Origin: Lepidostoma basale
Lineage: Eukaryota > Arthropoda > Insecta > Trichoptera > Lepidostomatidae
Assembly (NCBI GenBank): GCA_022606425.2
Contig: JAHDVF020000016.1
Span: 1,642,501-1,706,500 of the forward strand
Direction: 5' to 3'
Length of the DNA stretch: 64,000 nt
Made by a program: the position numbers and the translations under genes. The notes under the pieces were generated by a model that saw only the letters and a list, made by a program, of their open reading frames with translations, searched no databases and had not been told where the DNA came from. This document shows positions 10,188 to 20,240 of this stretch, piece after piece (the stretch's first letter is position 1; the number at the start of each line of letters is the position of its first letter).

Positions 10188-11065
10188 ACTATCACGTCGT
10201 TTCCACGCAGTGGTAGGCAGAGAGAATGGACCGCCACACTACTCTATCCTGACACCTCTCTAGATTCCTCCACATTCAGAGTCATACACGCACGTCGATT
10301 CTTCCGGCTTCTGACATGACCAACTTTTAAAATTTGATTAATTTGGTCATGCCATGTTTTCCTCGGTTTACCTCGATTCCGTACTCCATTTACATCGTTT
10401 ACGTATACTATAGAATATTCTTATATTTTCATTCGATTATATTAAAATATTATATTAAAATATTTTGTTATTGGTTCTGATTTTGAAAATTTGGTTTGGT
10501 TCATGTGGTGCTCCCGTCAATTTGGAGAAATTTCGTGTATGTGTGAACGGTTTTGGTCAATTTGACTGTTGTCGCAGTTTATAGTAGTTAATTGTGACAC
10601 TTCTTGCTGGTGTTGGTTGGTTTTAAGTGCCTAATTACTGTTAATAAAAAAAAGGTGGATACGTGGAACATTAATTAAATCATATAATAGACAATATGTG
10701 CACCATCTAAAAATAACATTTTGTGTTAAATTATTTTGTTATGTTATTTTATTTTATATCATTGTATTTTACATTAAGTGTTTCAGAATTATTTTGTGGA
10801 TGTTGGAAGATCGAAGTGTGCACGGGAGATGCCTATTGGTGGCGATGAGGTTCGCAACCCATCACACCGCGTCTCCCGCTGGGCGAAAAGAGAAGGATGG
10901 AGTGCCGCATCGGTTAAAGTGTGACAGTCCATTCTTTCTGCCTACCCTTTCGGGGAGACGGCGTGATGGTTAGTTAGTTAGTTAGTTACGTATACTATAT
11001 TACCCATGCGCTCCATATGTCCGAACCAACGCTGCGATCCTTTCATAATTTTATTCATAATATGT
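10188..11065 (-). mobile_element. Family A fragment split by a chimeric non-autonomous insertion
   Basis: The minus-strand copy occupies 10188-10412 and 11000-11065 and is interrupted by 10413-10985. The 12-14 bp duplication tacgtatactata at both junctions shows where the insertion landed, so the two flanks were once contiguous. Confidence 0.82.
10413..10985 (+). mobile_element. Non-autonomous chimeric element with family A 3' end (573 bp)
   Basis: Bounded by target duplications at 10399-10412 and 10986-10999 (12-14 bp). The 5' two thirds are non-coding and unlike family A. The middle holds a GC-rich hallmark (gggagatgcctattggtggc at about 10824, then a gtctcccgc repeat of it in inverse around 10870). 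The last roughly 75 bp match the family A 3' end (tgcctaccctttcggggagacg) plus (AGTT)n. This is consistent with an RTE-mobilised SINE or an internally deleted LINE. No pol III boxes are obvious. Confidence 0.85.
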
Positions 11066-11499
11066 AAAATTTGGTATATAATATTGTCGCAATATTTGTA
11101 CTATTCACATGACTAATTTTCGAGGTGTGACGTCATTAAAAAAATCCTATAATTATGTCATTACAAAGAAGAAGAACGCAATTAAATTAGTTGTCTTGTG
11201 TTTCAAAACAAAACAATGTCGGCCGCTCAATTATTTCGCGATGTCATTCCCTTGGCTGTGTTTAGCGAGAACTACATTTTCACACGCGCGCCATACAACA
11301 TTCTTAGAGATCGTCTTACTTGAAGACAAAGCCTGCAAAAATCTAGCTGCTTTTTTCCCTAATGAAATCGCATTATAAGAAAAACTCATATAACGATTAA
11401 AAAAATAATAAAAATGAATTCGTATTTTTTTACTGTAATCTCGTGGTGAATGTACGAGTTAATACATCAAGAAACACTTTAATACTTAATACGAATGAA

Positions 11500-11600
11500 A
11501 ACGTCTGTTTTCTAGAATTTTTATTATATTTATTATTTCTTGAACAATGATGTTAAACTCCGTATTATATATATAATAAATGATTAATATGAAGTAGTGT
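11500..11600 (+). repeat. CATG-family repeat, single arm
   Basis: gaatgaaaacgtctgttttc, ttgaacaatgatgttaaact. Truncated before the CATG module. Confidence 0.65.
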
Positions 11601-11604
11601 ACGG

Positions 11605-12114
11605 AAGTGCACAATGGAGTTCTAGTACCAACCCTCATGTATGGAAGTGAAGCTTGGAGCTGGCAAAATAAGGATGTAAGCGGGATAAACGCCGTAGAAA
11701 TGAGATCACCAAGAATAATGTGCGTGGAAAACGTTGTATGATAGAATACCGAACGATGAAATAAGAGAGAAATGTAAGGCAGATGACTGCATCATGGATA
11801 AAATTAAAAACGGATCCCTGAGATGGTTTGGACATATGGAACGAATGGATGAGAAAGAATGGTTAAAAAGTTGTACACAAGCAGCGTGAGAGGAAAAAGA
11901 AGCCGAGGACGACCGAGGAAAACATGGCATGACCAAATTAATAATTACTAAAAGGGGGCCACATTCGATCTCGGAATAATCGACGTGCGTGCATGGTACG
12001 ATGTATGAATGTAGAGGAAGCCCGAGAGGTATGCGAGGACAGAGCATTGTGGCAATCCTTCCTCTCTGCCTACCCCTCCGGGGAAATGGCGTGATGGTTA
12101 ATTAGTTAGTTAGT
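11605..12114 (+). mobile_element. Family A fragment carrying the unoccupied mariner site
   Basis: Runs from VHNGVLVPTLMYGSEAWSWQ to the (AGTT)n tail. A frameshift lies just before the RRMC equivalent and another near DEKEW. The sequence gttgtatgatagaatacc at about 11735 is the uninterrupted version of the mariner target in the 15.6 kb copy. Confidence 0.85.
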
Positions 12115-12115
12115 T

Positions 12116-12235
12116 TATTAATACGAATGAAAACATTGAAAAATTATTTATTCTAGAAGTTTTATTATAACTTATGGGAAAGACGTGTTTCTAAAACATT
12201 ATCAAGTGATATCATTTGATAATGGAACGATTTTA
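12116..12235 (+). repeat. CATG-family repeat, single arm
   Basis: atacgaatgaaaacattg, ttctagaagttttattataa, gggaaagacgtgttt. Decayed module (caagtgatatcatttgataatg). Confidence 0.65.
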
Positions 12236-12239
12236 CTAA

Positions 12240-12370
12240 AATCTCTTGTGGAAGTTCTTTTTAAACAATAATTAGATCAAATGATGTTTTTAACTACTTT
12301 CACTTTGTCTATTTATTTCAACAGCGACCGGTTTCGCCAGGTTCACTGGCATCAACAGACCGGTCATTTG
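12240..12370 (-). repeat. Repeat of the CCGG hammerhead-like family, truncated
   Basis: tttcaacagcgaccggtttc then gccaggttcactggcatcaa (stem II region, minus) and cagaccggtc. Core decayed. Confidence 0.65.
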
Positions 12371-12582
12371 GGAAATGTTATAATTTGATTAACACTTAGA
12401 TAAGAAAAAATATTCTGAGCCTTCAAATTGAGTTGACGATTTTTAAGGTTATTTTATTTTATGTCAAGTTCTCTTTTTTTTTTGACTCAATGACAACAAT
12501 TTCACTGTACACATTATCATAGAAAATAGTCCACTCTACAGAATGAAGCACACGAACTAATTTTTGTTTTTACTATATATTT

Positions 12583-12620
12583 ACACCTGAAGTAGAGGTA
12601 TCCTCCGAAACATGTCGTGT
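12583..12620 (+). ncRNA. Hammerhead-like module, GGAGG-stem family (core mutated)
   Basis: CTGAAGT at 12587-12593 (last core A lost and one base deleted), stem II gagg/cctc, GAAACATGTC 12607-12616, stem I acac/gtgt (12583-12586, 12617-12620). Relative of 13443-13483. A more decayed inverse copy lies at 27330-27370. Confidence 0.65.
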
Positions 12621-13159
12621 TTTTTAATACATTTTTTAATAGTTGGATAAATAAACATTCTCATAAATTAGAAAACAGACGTTTTCATTTGTATTAATGA
12701 GTTACTTAGTTTTTTAATTCATTTACTATTACCACGTGTTTAGCATTATCTCGTCGCATACATATAACTATTGTGTATCGTGTATGTATGGTGGTATTTC
12801 CACAAGTCGACACTTTGTATGTTACGTTACGTTATGTTCCCATGACATCTGGCACTGCACAATTATGAATATCAAATTAAATCTTACGAAAGTTGATGAG
12901 TTTTGGGCGATTGTGATGGAAAATTATTTTTAATTTTATGCAATTTAATAAAACTGTCTCTGTGTGAAATAACACAGTAATTGAAAATGTAGCTTAATTA
13001 TCCGACCGACCATTGGGATGTTTGAATGTATGAAGTAAAACCTAATGCTATTTGATTGTTGAGTTTATTTTGAAAAGCAAAAATCTTATTAATTAAAGCA
13101 TCTGATATGTTTGTAATCTTTTTTTAAATTAAATGAAATTTAAACCTCAATATAAAATA

Positions 13160-13980
13160 ATGAATACGAATGAAAACGTCTGTTTTTTTTAGAAGTTTTA
13201 TTATATTATACAACTTATTGAAAGTTAAAGCATTAACACTGTGGAATTCCATAGTAATCTACTTTGGGAATTAAAAAAAACATTGCTTAAACCACTTTAT
13301 AATAAAAAAAATATTAAAATACACGACTTGTTTCAGAGGAACCAACTTTATAGCCCAACTTAATTTTTAATTTTTAATTTTTGTATCGAATTTTAAATGT
13401 GTTTTTTATTAGTCTTTCTTTGTTTAGTTTTTGTTATATTTTTACACCTGAAGATGGAGGTATCCTCTGAAACATATCGTGTATTTTAATTTTTTTATTA
13501 TTAAAAAGTGGTTTAAACAATGTTTTTTTAATTCCCAAAGTAGTTTTATTATAATTTATGGAAATTACATGTTTTGCCTTTCTAAGGCATTATCACATCT
13601 GATAATTTATTGTTTGTTGAACAATGATGTAAAACTCCGTTTTAAATATGAATACGAATGAAAACGTTAGTTTTCTACAAGTATTATTATAATTCATGGG
13701 AGTAACATGTTTCACCCTTCTAAGGCATTGTAGTAATGCCTTAAAAGGGTGAGACATGTCATTCCCATAAAATATAGTTAAAATTCTAAAAAACTAGCGT
13801 TTCCATTTGTATTAAACATGTGCTAATATATTAGAAAGGCGAAACATGTCATTATCATAAAATATAATTAAAATTCTAAAAAAACGAGCGTTTTCATTTG
13901 TATTAAACATTTGCTAATGTATTAGAAAGGCGAAACATGTCATTACTATAAAACTTCTAGAAAACCGACGATTTCGGTGC
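13160..13980. repeat. Cluster of CATG-family repeats, incl. 3-unit tandem with 90-91 bp period
   Basis: 13160-13205 and 13535-13735 are arms of the foldback family. 13741-13970 holds three head-to-tail units with ga(g/a)acatgtc at 13751, 13841 and 13932. A GGAGG-type module at 13443 and att(t)aacaatg relatives are interleaved. Confidence 0.75.
13443..13483 (+). ncRNA. Hammerhead ribozyme candidate, GGAGG-stem family
   Basis: Core CTGAAGA 13448-13454. Stem II ggagg/cctct (13456-13460, 13464-13468). GAAA 13469-13472. CATA. TC 13477-13478. Stem I 13443-13447 pairs perfectly with 13479-13483. The only departure is A instead of G before the UC, which weakens the two-bp helix III. Confidence 0.72.
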
Positions 13981-14439
13981 TAGATTCATTTTAAGTGAAT
14001 TTTTGAGGTTTTCTCTTAAATTTTTTCGTCTACGTGTCTGTAGACTTGAGATGCCGACTAGGTAGGTATCTTATTATGCACGTATTACGTAATATGATTG
14101 GCCAGCGCGGTAGGTGAGAATGAGACGGCGGAGCGTGTCATTAATCCCGAAAGTTAGGAGGTGCCGTCGGAGCTTTTAGACTAAACGGTGTGTTATTAAT
14201 TGTAATCTGAATATATTATTCTGGGATGTCGATCTTTGATGGTGATTGATACCGCGCAGTGGCCTAGCCCTGTATATATCAACGGGGGGCCAACATGTTT
14301 TAGGACTGATTATTATAAAAATCACTAACTAACTAGCTAACTTACCACCACGCCATATCACACAACTGCGCCTAGAATCGGGAATCCCGATGATAGATGA
14401 ATTCATTCTGAAACTTGCCGAACGTTTTTACAAAGGACT

Positions 14440-14740
14440 CCCTTCACATCTTCTTCTTTCACAGCCGTTGTCGTCCACTGCTGGACATAGGCCTCCCCCA
14501 TACTTCTCCATGTATGACATGTCATACGGGGGGTGGTTGGCATTACAACGCCACGCTTGCTAGACGGGTTGTCCTTCCACGTTAGCCTATGCATCAATAT
14601 TATCCACCGAGGTTATTCACACTCGATCTCTAACATTTCGCATAGTTTCCAGGGGAGACCAAAGTCGAGGAGGTGTGGATAGGTACTTGGGATCAGATCA
14701 ATCCTCCAGCGTAGCATGCCCATCACCACGGTGATCACAT
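14440..14740 (-). mobile_element. Probable RTE 3' region
   Basis: gtccactgctggacataggcc at 14470 is the reverse complement of the common lepidopteran RTE terminus. The rest is a non-coding, GC-richer 3' region that continues to about 14960 without recognisable coding. Confidence 0.6.
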
Positions 14741-14991
14741 CCTAACCCCATAATAAAATACCTCTCAAATTACGACCCAAACACCTCCAGTAGGCACAAG
14801 CGCCCAAAATCGATCCTCCTCCAGAGGAACATTCCGGGTCAAACAAATCATGCCCCCGCATAAACCAACAACCCACCAAATCACCTTCCAACATTGCTCC
14901 CATCAGACGTAAGAGGAATAGCCACATGAGCTGAACCTCTGTAAGCCAGAAGATCCAAGTCCAAGTCCAAGACCACCACGCCGTCTCGGTA

Positions 14992-15462
14992 CTACCGGTC
15001 TACCCCTTCGGTAGGAAGAAAGAATTGAATACCACACTTTTCTTTCCTGACATATTTCTCTCGCTTCCTCAACATTCATACATCGTGTCATGCACGCGCA
15101 TCGATCTCTCTGACTCCTCGCGTGGCCGACATTCAATATTTGATTTATTTGATCGTGCCACGTTTTCCTCGGTCTTCCTCTATTTCTAGTTTCATTTACA
15201 TCGTTAACATATACTTTTTTTTACCATTTTTTCTTCATTAATTTTTTCCATGTGTACAAACGATCTTAATGATCCTTTCATTATTTTGATCATAACGCCA
15301 TCATCCGCACCGCATTCACTTCTTATATTTTCATTCGACACTCTATCTTAGAAATCTCATTTACTGCATTTATTCTACTTTCATCCTTCTTTTGCCAGTT
15401 CCATGCTTCGCTTCAATACATAAGGGTCGGTAAAAGAACACCATTGTGCACTGCCATTTAAG
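14992..15462 (-). mobile_element. Family A fragment
   Basis: The minus strand carries NGVLLPTLMY, SEAWNWQKKDES, SECGADDGVM, GSLRSFVHMEKIN and NVGHARSQRDRCACMTRCMN, then a decayed 3' end (cgccgtctcggtactaccgg). Several indels. Confidence 0.8.
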
Positions 15463-15520
15463 CTTTTTTTAAATTACAAGTATCAGAAAAGAGTTTTTAA
15501 TCCTAATTGGTGTTAAAATA

Positions 15521-15625
15521 ATGGTTGGCCGAGAGAAAAATGGTTTTACAAACAGTGTGAGTGAAAAGAGAAGCCGTGGAAGACCAAGGAAAGCATGGCA
15601 TGACCAAATTAATCAAATACTAAAA
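15521..15625 (+). mobile_element. Family A fragment (C-terminal piece)
   Basis: Encodes SVSEKRSRGRPRKAWHDQIN, the family A GRPRKTWHDQIN block, then breaks off and is followed directly by an earlier part of the same coding region. The order is therefore scrambled: two insertions, or a rearranged copy. Confidence 0.75.
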
Positions 15626-15819
15626 ATATATTGTGCACTCAAAGTCATTACTGCAAATAGAAATATATCGACTGAAGCAAAGCTGGCAGTGCACAATGGA
15701 GTTCTAGTGCCGACCCTTATGTATGGAAGTGAAGCTTGAAGCTGGCAAAATAAGGATGAAATTTGGATAAACGCCGTAGAAATGAGATCACTAAGAAGAG
15801 TGTGCGGGAAAACGTTGTA

Positions 15820-17141
15820 CGAGGTCTGTTCAAAAAGTATCGCGAATTTTTTATTTTTTCAAAAAGTATTTATTTATTCATGAATATCTATTTTGTCCCC
15901 TTCAAAGTAATTCCCCTCGGATATAATACATTTATGCCAACGTTTTTTCCAATCCTCGAAGCACTTAAAAAAATCATTTTTTGTGATCTTGTTCAGCTCC
16001 TCCTTCGATGCCGTCTTTATCTCCTCAATCGTGGCGTAGCGTCGTCCTTTCATGGGCCTCTTCAGTTTTGGAAACAGGAAAAAGTCACAGGGGGCCAGGT
16101 CTGGGGAATACGGTGGCTGCGGCACCATTACTGTGTTGTTTTTGGCCAAATATTCGCGCACAAGCAACGATGTGTGAGCAGGGGCGTTATCATGGTGCAA
16201 AAGCCAGTTTTTGTTCTTCCACAAATCCGGGCGTTTCTGGCGGATTGCTTCGCGCAAATTGCGCATAACTTGCAGGTAATATTCCTTATTGACCGTACTA
16301 CCCTGTGGCAAGAACTCATGATGCACCACGCCCCTGCAATCGAAGAAAACTGTGAGCAAAACCTTCACGTTCGACCGAACTTGGCGCGCTTTTTTTGGTC
16401 TTGGCTCATGCGGCAGCTTCCATTGGGATGATTGAGCTTTGGTTTCCACGTCATAACCATAAACCCATGATTCGTCACCAGTTATGACCCTCTGGAGCAC
16501 ATTTGGGTCGTCACGGACCGAGTCCAACATCTCCTGAGCAATGTTAACGCGATGCTGTTTTTGGTCGAAATTGAGCAATTTTGGCACGAATTTCGCGGCG
16601 ACCCGACTCATGCCCAAATCATTGGTTAAAATCGAATGGCACGAGCCAATCGATATGTTTAGGTCCTCAGCAACTTCTCTAACGGTGATTCGACGATTGG
16701 CTAATACTATTTTCTTCACTTTATCAATGTTTTCGTCTGTTGTTGACGTGCTCAGGCGTCCGGCACGCTCTTCGTCGTTCATATCTTCTCGGCCCTCTGA
16801 GAACATTTTGTACCACCGATAAACGTTGCTTTGGTCCAAGGTAGCTTCACCATATGCCACAGTCAACATTCGAAATGCGTCCGCGCACTTTATTTTGTTT
16901 TTCACACAAAATTTGATACAGATTCTTTGATCCATTTTTTGTAATAGGCAAAAATCGAAGACGAGCCAAAACACATCCAAGCAAAACAGCTGTCAAAAAT
17001 TAACTAAACATTCAAAATGGCCGACCTTGTCAGCATAAGTAAGAGACATGAGTACCAACATAACGCTACAAAAAAATCAAAAATCAAATATACGTAGCCA
17101 GCGGAAATTCAAAATTCGCGATACTTTTTGAACAGACCTCG
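15820..17141 (-). mobile_element. Complete mariner (Tc1/mariner superfamily) DNA transposon
   Basis: A 1,322 bp element bounded by 31-bp perfect terminal inverted repeats: the left end starts cgaggtctgttcaaaaag and the right end is its reverse complement. It is flanked by the TA target duplication expected of mariner (15818-15819 and 17142-17143). The length is typical of a full mariner. It carries one uninterrupted transposase gene on the minus strand. The insertion splits a family A retroelement copy (15630-15819 and 17144-17504), and the paralogous unoccupied site is visible near 11731-11745. Perfect TIRs and an open frame suggest a young, perhaps recently mobile copy (inference). Confidence 0.97.
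15874..16935 (-). CDS. Mariner transposase, apparently intact (353 aa)
   Basis: DNA cut-and-paste transposase of the mariner family, a nuclear enzyme acting on the element's own TIRs. The N-terminal half (about residues 5-110) is the paired helix-turn-helix DNA-binding region. FVPKLL at about 116-121 sits where mariners carry the WVPHEL-type linker. The catalytic domain has D154 (TGDESW), D249 (HHDNAPAH) and D284 (YSPDLAPCD), with exactly 34 residues between the last two, i.e. DD34D. I chose the methionine at 16935 because MDQRICIKFC and a 353 aa length match the family; an in-frame ATG at 16980 would add 15 unconserved residues. No stops or frameshifts are seen. Family membership is firm; activity is inferred from integrity only. 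Host SETMAR-type fusion genes share this domain, but no SET domain is nearby. Confidence 0.95.
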   Translation of the reverse strand: MDQRICIKFCVKNKIKCADAFRMLTVAYGEATLDQSNVYRWYKMFSEGREDMNDEERAGRLSTSTTDENIDKVKKIVLANRRITVREVAEDLNISIGSCHSILTNDLGMSRVAAKFVPKLLNFDQKQHRVNIAQEMLDSVRDDPNVLQRVITGDESWVYGYDVETKAQSSQWKLPHEPRPKKARQVRSNVKVLLTVFFDCRGVVHHEFLPQGSTVNKEYYLQVMRNLREAIRQKRPDLWKNKNWLLHHDNAPAHTSLLVREYLAKNNTVMVPQPPYSPDLAPCDFFLFPKLKRPMKGRRYATIEEIKTASKEELNKITKNDFFKCFEDWKKRWHKCIISEGNYFEGDKIDIHE

Positions 17142-17508
17142 TATGATAGAATACCGAACGATGAAATAAGAAAGAAATGTAAGGCAGATGACTGCATCAT
17201 GGATAAAATTAAAAAAGGATCCCTGAGATGGTTTGGAGATACGGAACAAATGGATGAGAGTAGAATGGTTAAAAAATTGTACACCATCAGCGTGAGTGGA
17301 AAAAGAAGCCCGAGGAAAACATGGCATGACCAAATTAATCAATTACTAAAAGGCGGCCACATTCGAAGTCGGAATAATCGACGTGCGTGCATGGTACGAT
17401 GTATGAATGTAGAGGATGCCCGAAAGCTATGCCAGGTCAAAGCATTGTGGCGATCAATCCTCTCTGCCTACCTCTCCGAGGAAATGGCGTAATGGCGTAA
17501 TGGTTAGC

Positions 17509-17735
17509 GTTTTCCTCGGTCTTCCTGTATTTCTTATTCCGTTGAAATATTTAACATAAACATTCGTTATCATTCTTTCTTCATTCATTCGTTCCATATG
17601 TTCAAACCATCTTAATAACCCTTTAATTATTATGTTTATAACACTATTATTCGTGCTGCATTAACTTCTTATATTTGTATTTGACATTCCATCAATATTA
17701 AATAAACATTCGTCTAAGTAAGCTCACTTCTACAT
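17509..17735 (-). mobile_element. Family A fragment, decayed
   Basis: The minus strand keeps the GSLRWFGHMERM-type block and the flanking VKK..V.NGxR region, with many substitutions. There is no tail, and it abuts the 3' end of the plus-strand copy at 17504. Confidence 0.7.
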
Positions 17736-18149
17736 AATAATTTTAAAAAAGCGTGCATTATTCCCATGAATCAGAAGAATTCAAGCGTTTTGTGCATCAA
17801 GATTTTTCGAATGACGTCGACTTAAAAAATAGTTAAATGTTGTGGGATGGAATATTTAGTGGTAAGCCACTGCGCTACAACCCGTCAAAACAAGAATCTG
17901 GATTTTGTACCATCTAATTATTATTGGAATTAATTTATTTTCTATTTTCAATGATTTATCTATCCACCGAGGTGCCTACGCCATTAACCATATCAGGGCC
18001 GTTTTTTTTATATAGTCATGACAAATCGAAAGATTTAACCCTTTCGCATTACTCTAATCTAAATCAAATCTGTCGGGTTATATAATATTAATTTTATAAA
18101 TATTTTGTAGAAATACAAATGTTGACGTTGTAATTGTAACGATAAATAG

Positions 18150-18413
18150 GACCGAAGAAAACGTGGCACCATCAAATAAATTAATTGAATGTCGCCAACG
18201 TGAGGAGTTGGACAAATCTAACTGCGTGCATGACACGATGTATGAATCAAATGTTGGTCACATGAGAAGTTGGAGAATTCGATGCGGATGACGCGGTGTA
18301 CGAATGTTGAGGAAGTAAGAGAAGTATCAAGCCGGGCTTCTGGGCTTCTATGGGAGTAGGTACCGCCACTAGGTCCATCTTCCCTGCTTACCCCTCCGGG
18401 GAAACGGTGTGAT
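18150..18413 (+). mobile_element. Family A fragment with internal repeat
   Basis: Decayed copy in which the block NVGHVRS..RACMTRCMN occurs twice in a row (18185-18250 and about 18250-18320), as if two copies were joined. It ends gaaacggtgtga before the minus-strand copy at 18421. Confidence 0.65.
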
Positions 18414-18420
18414 TTGAATA

Positions 18421-18938
18421 ACTAACTAACTAACTAACCATCACGCCATTTCCCCGGAGGGTTAGGCAGAGAGGATGGATCGCCACAATGGCCTGTCCTG
18501 GCATACCTCTCGGGATTCCTCTACATTCATGCATCGTACCATGCACGCACGTCGATTATTCCGACTTCGAATGTGGCCGCCTTTTAGTAATTGATTAATT
18601 TGGTCATGCCATGTTTTCCTCTGTCGTCCTCGGCTTCTTTTCCCACTCACGCTGCTTGTGTACAACTTTTTAACCATTCTACTCTCATCCATTCGTTCCA
18701 TATGTCCAAACCATCTCAGGGATCCTTTTTTTAATTTTATTCGTGATGCAGTCATCTGCCTTACATTTCTTTCTTATTTCATAGTTCGGTATTCTGTCAT
18801 ACAACGTTTTCCCGCACATTCTTCTTAGTGATCTCATTTCTACGGCGTTTATCCTGCTTTCATCCTTCTTTTGCCAGCTCCAAGCTTCAATTCCATACAT
18901 GAGGGTTGGCACTAGAACTCCATTGTGTGCTGCCATCT
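18421..18938 (-). mobile_element. Family A fragment, near-complete tail domain
   Basis: The minus strand reads MAAHNGVLVPTLMYGIEAWSWQ, MRSLRRMCGKTLYDRIPNYE, KKGSLRWFGHMERMDESRM and KGGHIRSRNNRRACMVRCMN, to the ggaaatggcgtgatgg terminus and (AACT)n. One frameshift near DPxMV. Confidence 0.87.
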
Positions 18939-18958
18939 GAATAATTTAAATAAATGGA

Positions 18959-19115
18959 TCATAACGGCGGAATGGGGAATGTTGTTAAACGTGAAGCGAT
19001 CGCTCAACCCAACCAATGACAGGTCATAAGTCCTGTAAGCGCCTCGGCCACCACCTTCTGTTCCCAGAAAACAATTTACATCTTCGTCTCTATTGAGATA
19101 CAATTAATCCTTGTA
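18959..19115 (+). repeat. 157-bp interspersed repeat, copy 1
   Basis: tcataacggcggaatgggga ... ttgagatacaattaatcctt. Nearly identical to 63191-63350. No TIR, coding or pol III boxes. Copy 1 begins at the truncated end of a family A fragment. Confidence 0.85.
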
Positions 19116-20240
19116 AAATAAAAAAATAATTTATCCGCAATGGGTGAAATCCAGTATTTGTCTACAAGAATTTGTATACATTCAAAATGTTGTTGTATAA
19201 ATAAATGAAATCTCAAATTTTCGACAATTGGAATATTTTATATTTTATGCGTGTTTCTTCATACTTAAGCGTTAAACCTACACACTACTATCACGGTATC
19301 GGAAGTACGTGGGAGAAGCCCTTGAAGTTACGCATGTATTTGTGAAATTGGGTGTGAAGTGCGTGCGAGTGGGTGTCCCCTATACAGTTACACAAACGCC
19401 ATAATTCCCGCCCACCACAACTAGATGGGCAAGCACTTAACTATTGTACGACCCGAGTGTGTATACTGGTAGCCTCTCCATACATCTCCATAACAATATT
19501 CATAATATCTATAAAATTTGTAAATAACTACACATTCTGTGATCGTAAAAATGTCCATCAAATACTTAAATCGCATCACTTTTTATTTATTCAACACACA
19601 TTGACGAGCCAGTTTACATCGTCTTAAAGTTTTTTTTCTTAATTCAGATGAATATTTAAAGTCGAAGAAAATCTACGATTTCTACAAGCTTAAGTTTAAA
19701 ACGTGACGCGTTTCGTCTATCGAAATGAACGTAGTTTTTTTTAAATATATATATGTTTTTTTAAGGGTTTGGTTTTTAAACTGGCAACATTGTTTCTACA
19801 GACCGTCGATTTGACAGTTGACAGTTGATTTTAAATCAGTACGTTTTACCATTTCACCATGAATAGATTGACAGATTGTGCAAATTTATTTTGAAAATCA
19901 TGATTCGGTTCGCCAAACTTATCGTGCACTACGTCCATTTTACGGTCGACATAATCGATCCGAGCAAGTTATTCGGAAGACCATGGATTGTTTTCGCACC
20001 ACGTACCTACCTAGTGGATAATACGCATCCACAAAGACGACAATTGTCGACAATTGGATTTCACGATTGCGCTTCATTCGAGCTAGCCGTGGTGCTCATA
20101 TGCGCGAAATAATATTTAAACAATAATGGCATAAAATTATCTATTGAATAATGTCAATATCGTAGACATTAACATTATTACAGTGTAGTGTACTCGTATA
20201 CCTCTAATAAAAACACCCTATATATTTTGAAAAACTTGTT
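19116..20240. other. Unassigned interval
   Basis: Mixed composition. A 78-codon frame at 19876 (FILKIMIRFAKLIVHYVHF..) has no recognised signature. No repeats found within the window. Confidence 0.35.

Larger units (their letters stand above)
15630..17504 (+). mobile_element. Family A RTE-like fragment, split by mariner
   Basis: Reads from VHNGVLVPTLMYGSEA to the family 3' end (ggaaatggcgtaatggttag), interrupted at 15820-17141 by the mariner. Rejoined across the TA, the flanks match the uninterrupted paralog at 11605-12114. The copy has internal stops and lacks an RT core. Its 3' end stops at ggttag without a long (AGTT)n tail and abuts a minus-strand family A fragment at 17509. Confidence 0.85.

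Noticed and set aside
15874..16980. Host SETMAR-like histone methyltransferase gene
   Set aside because: The protein matches only the mariner transposase part; TIRs and the TA duplication enclose it and no SET domain is present.
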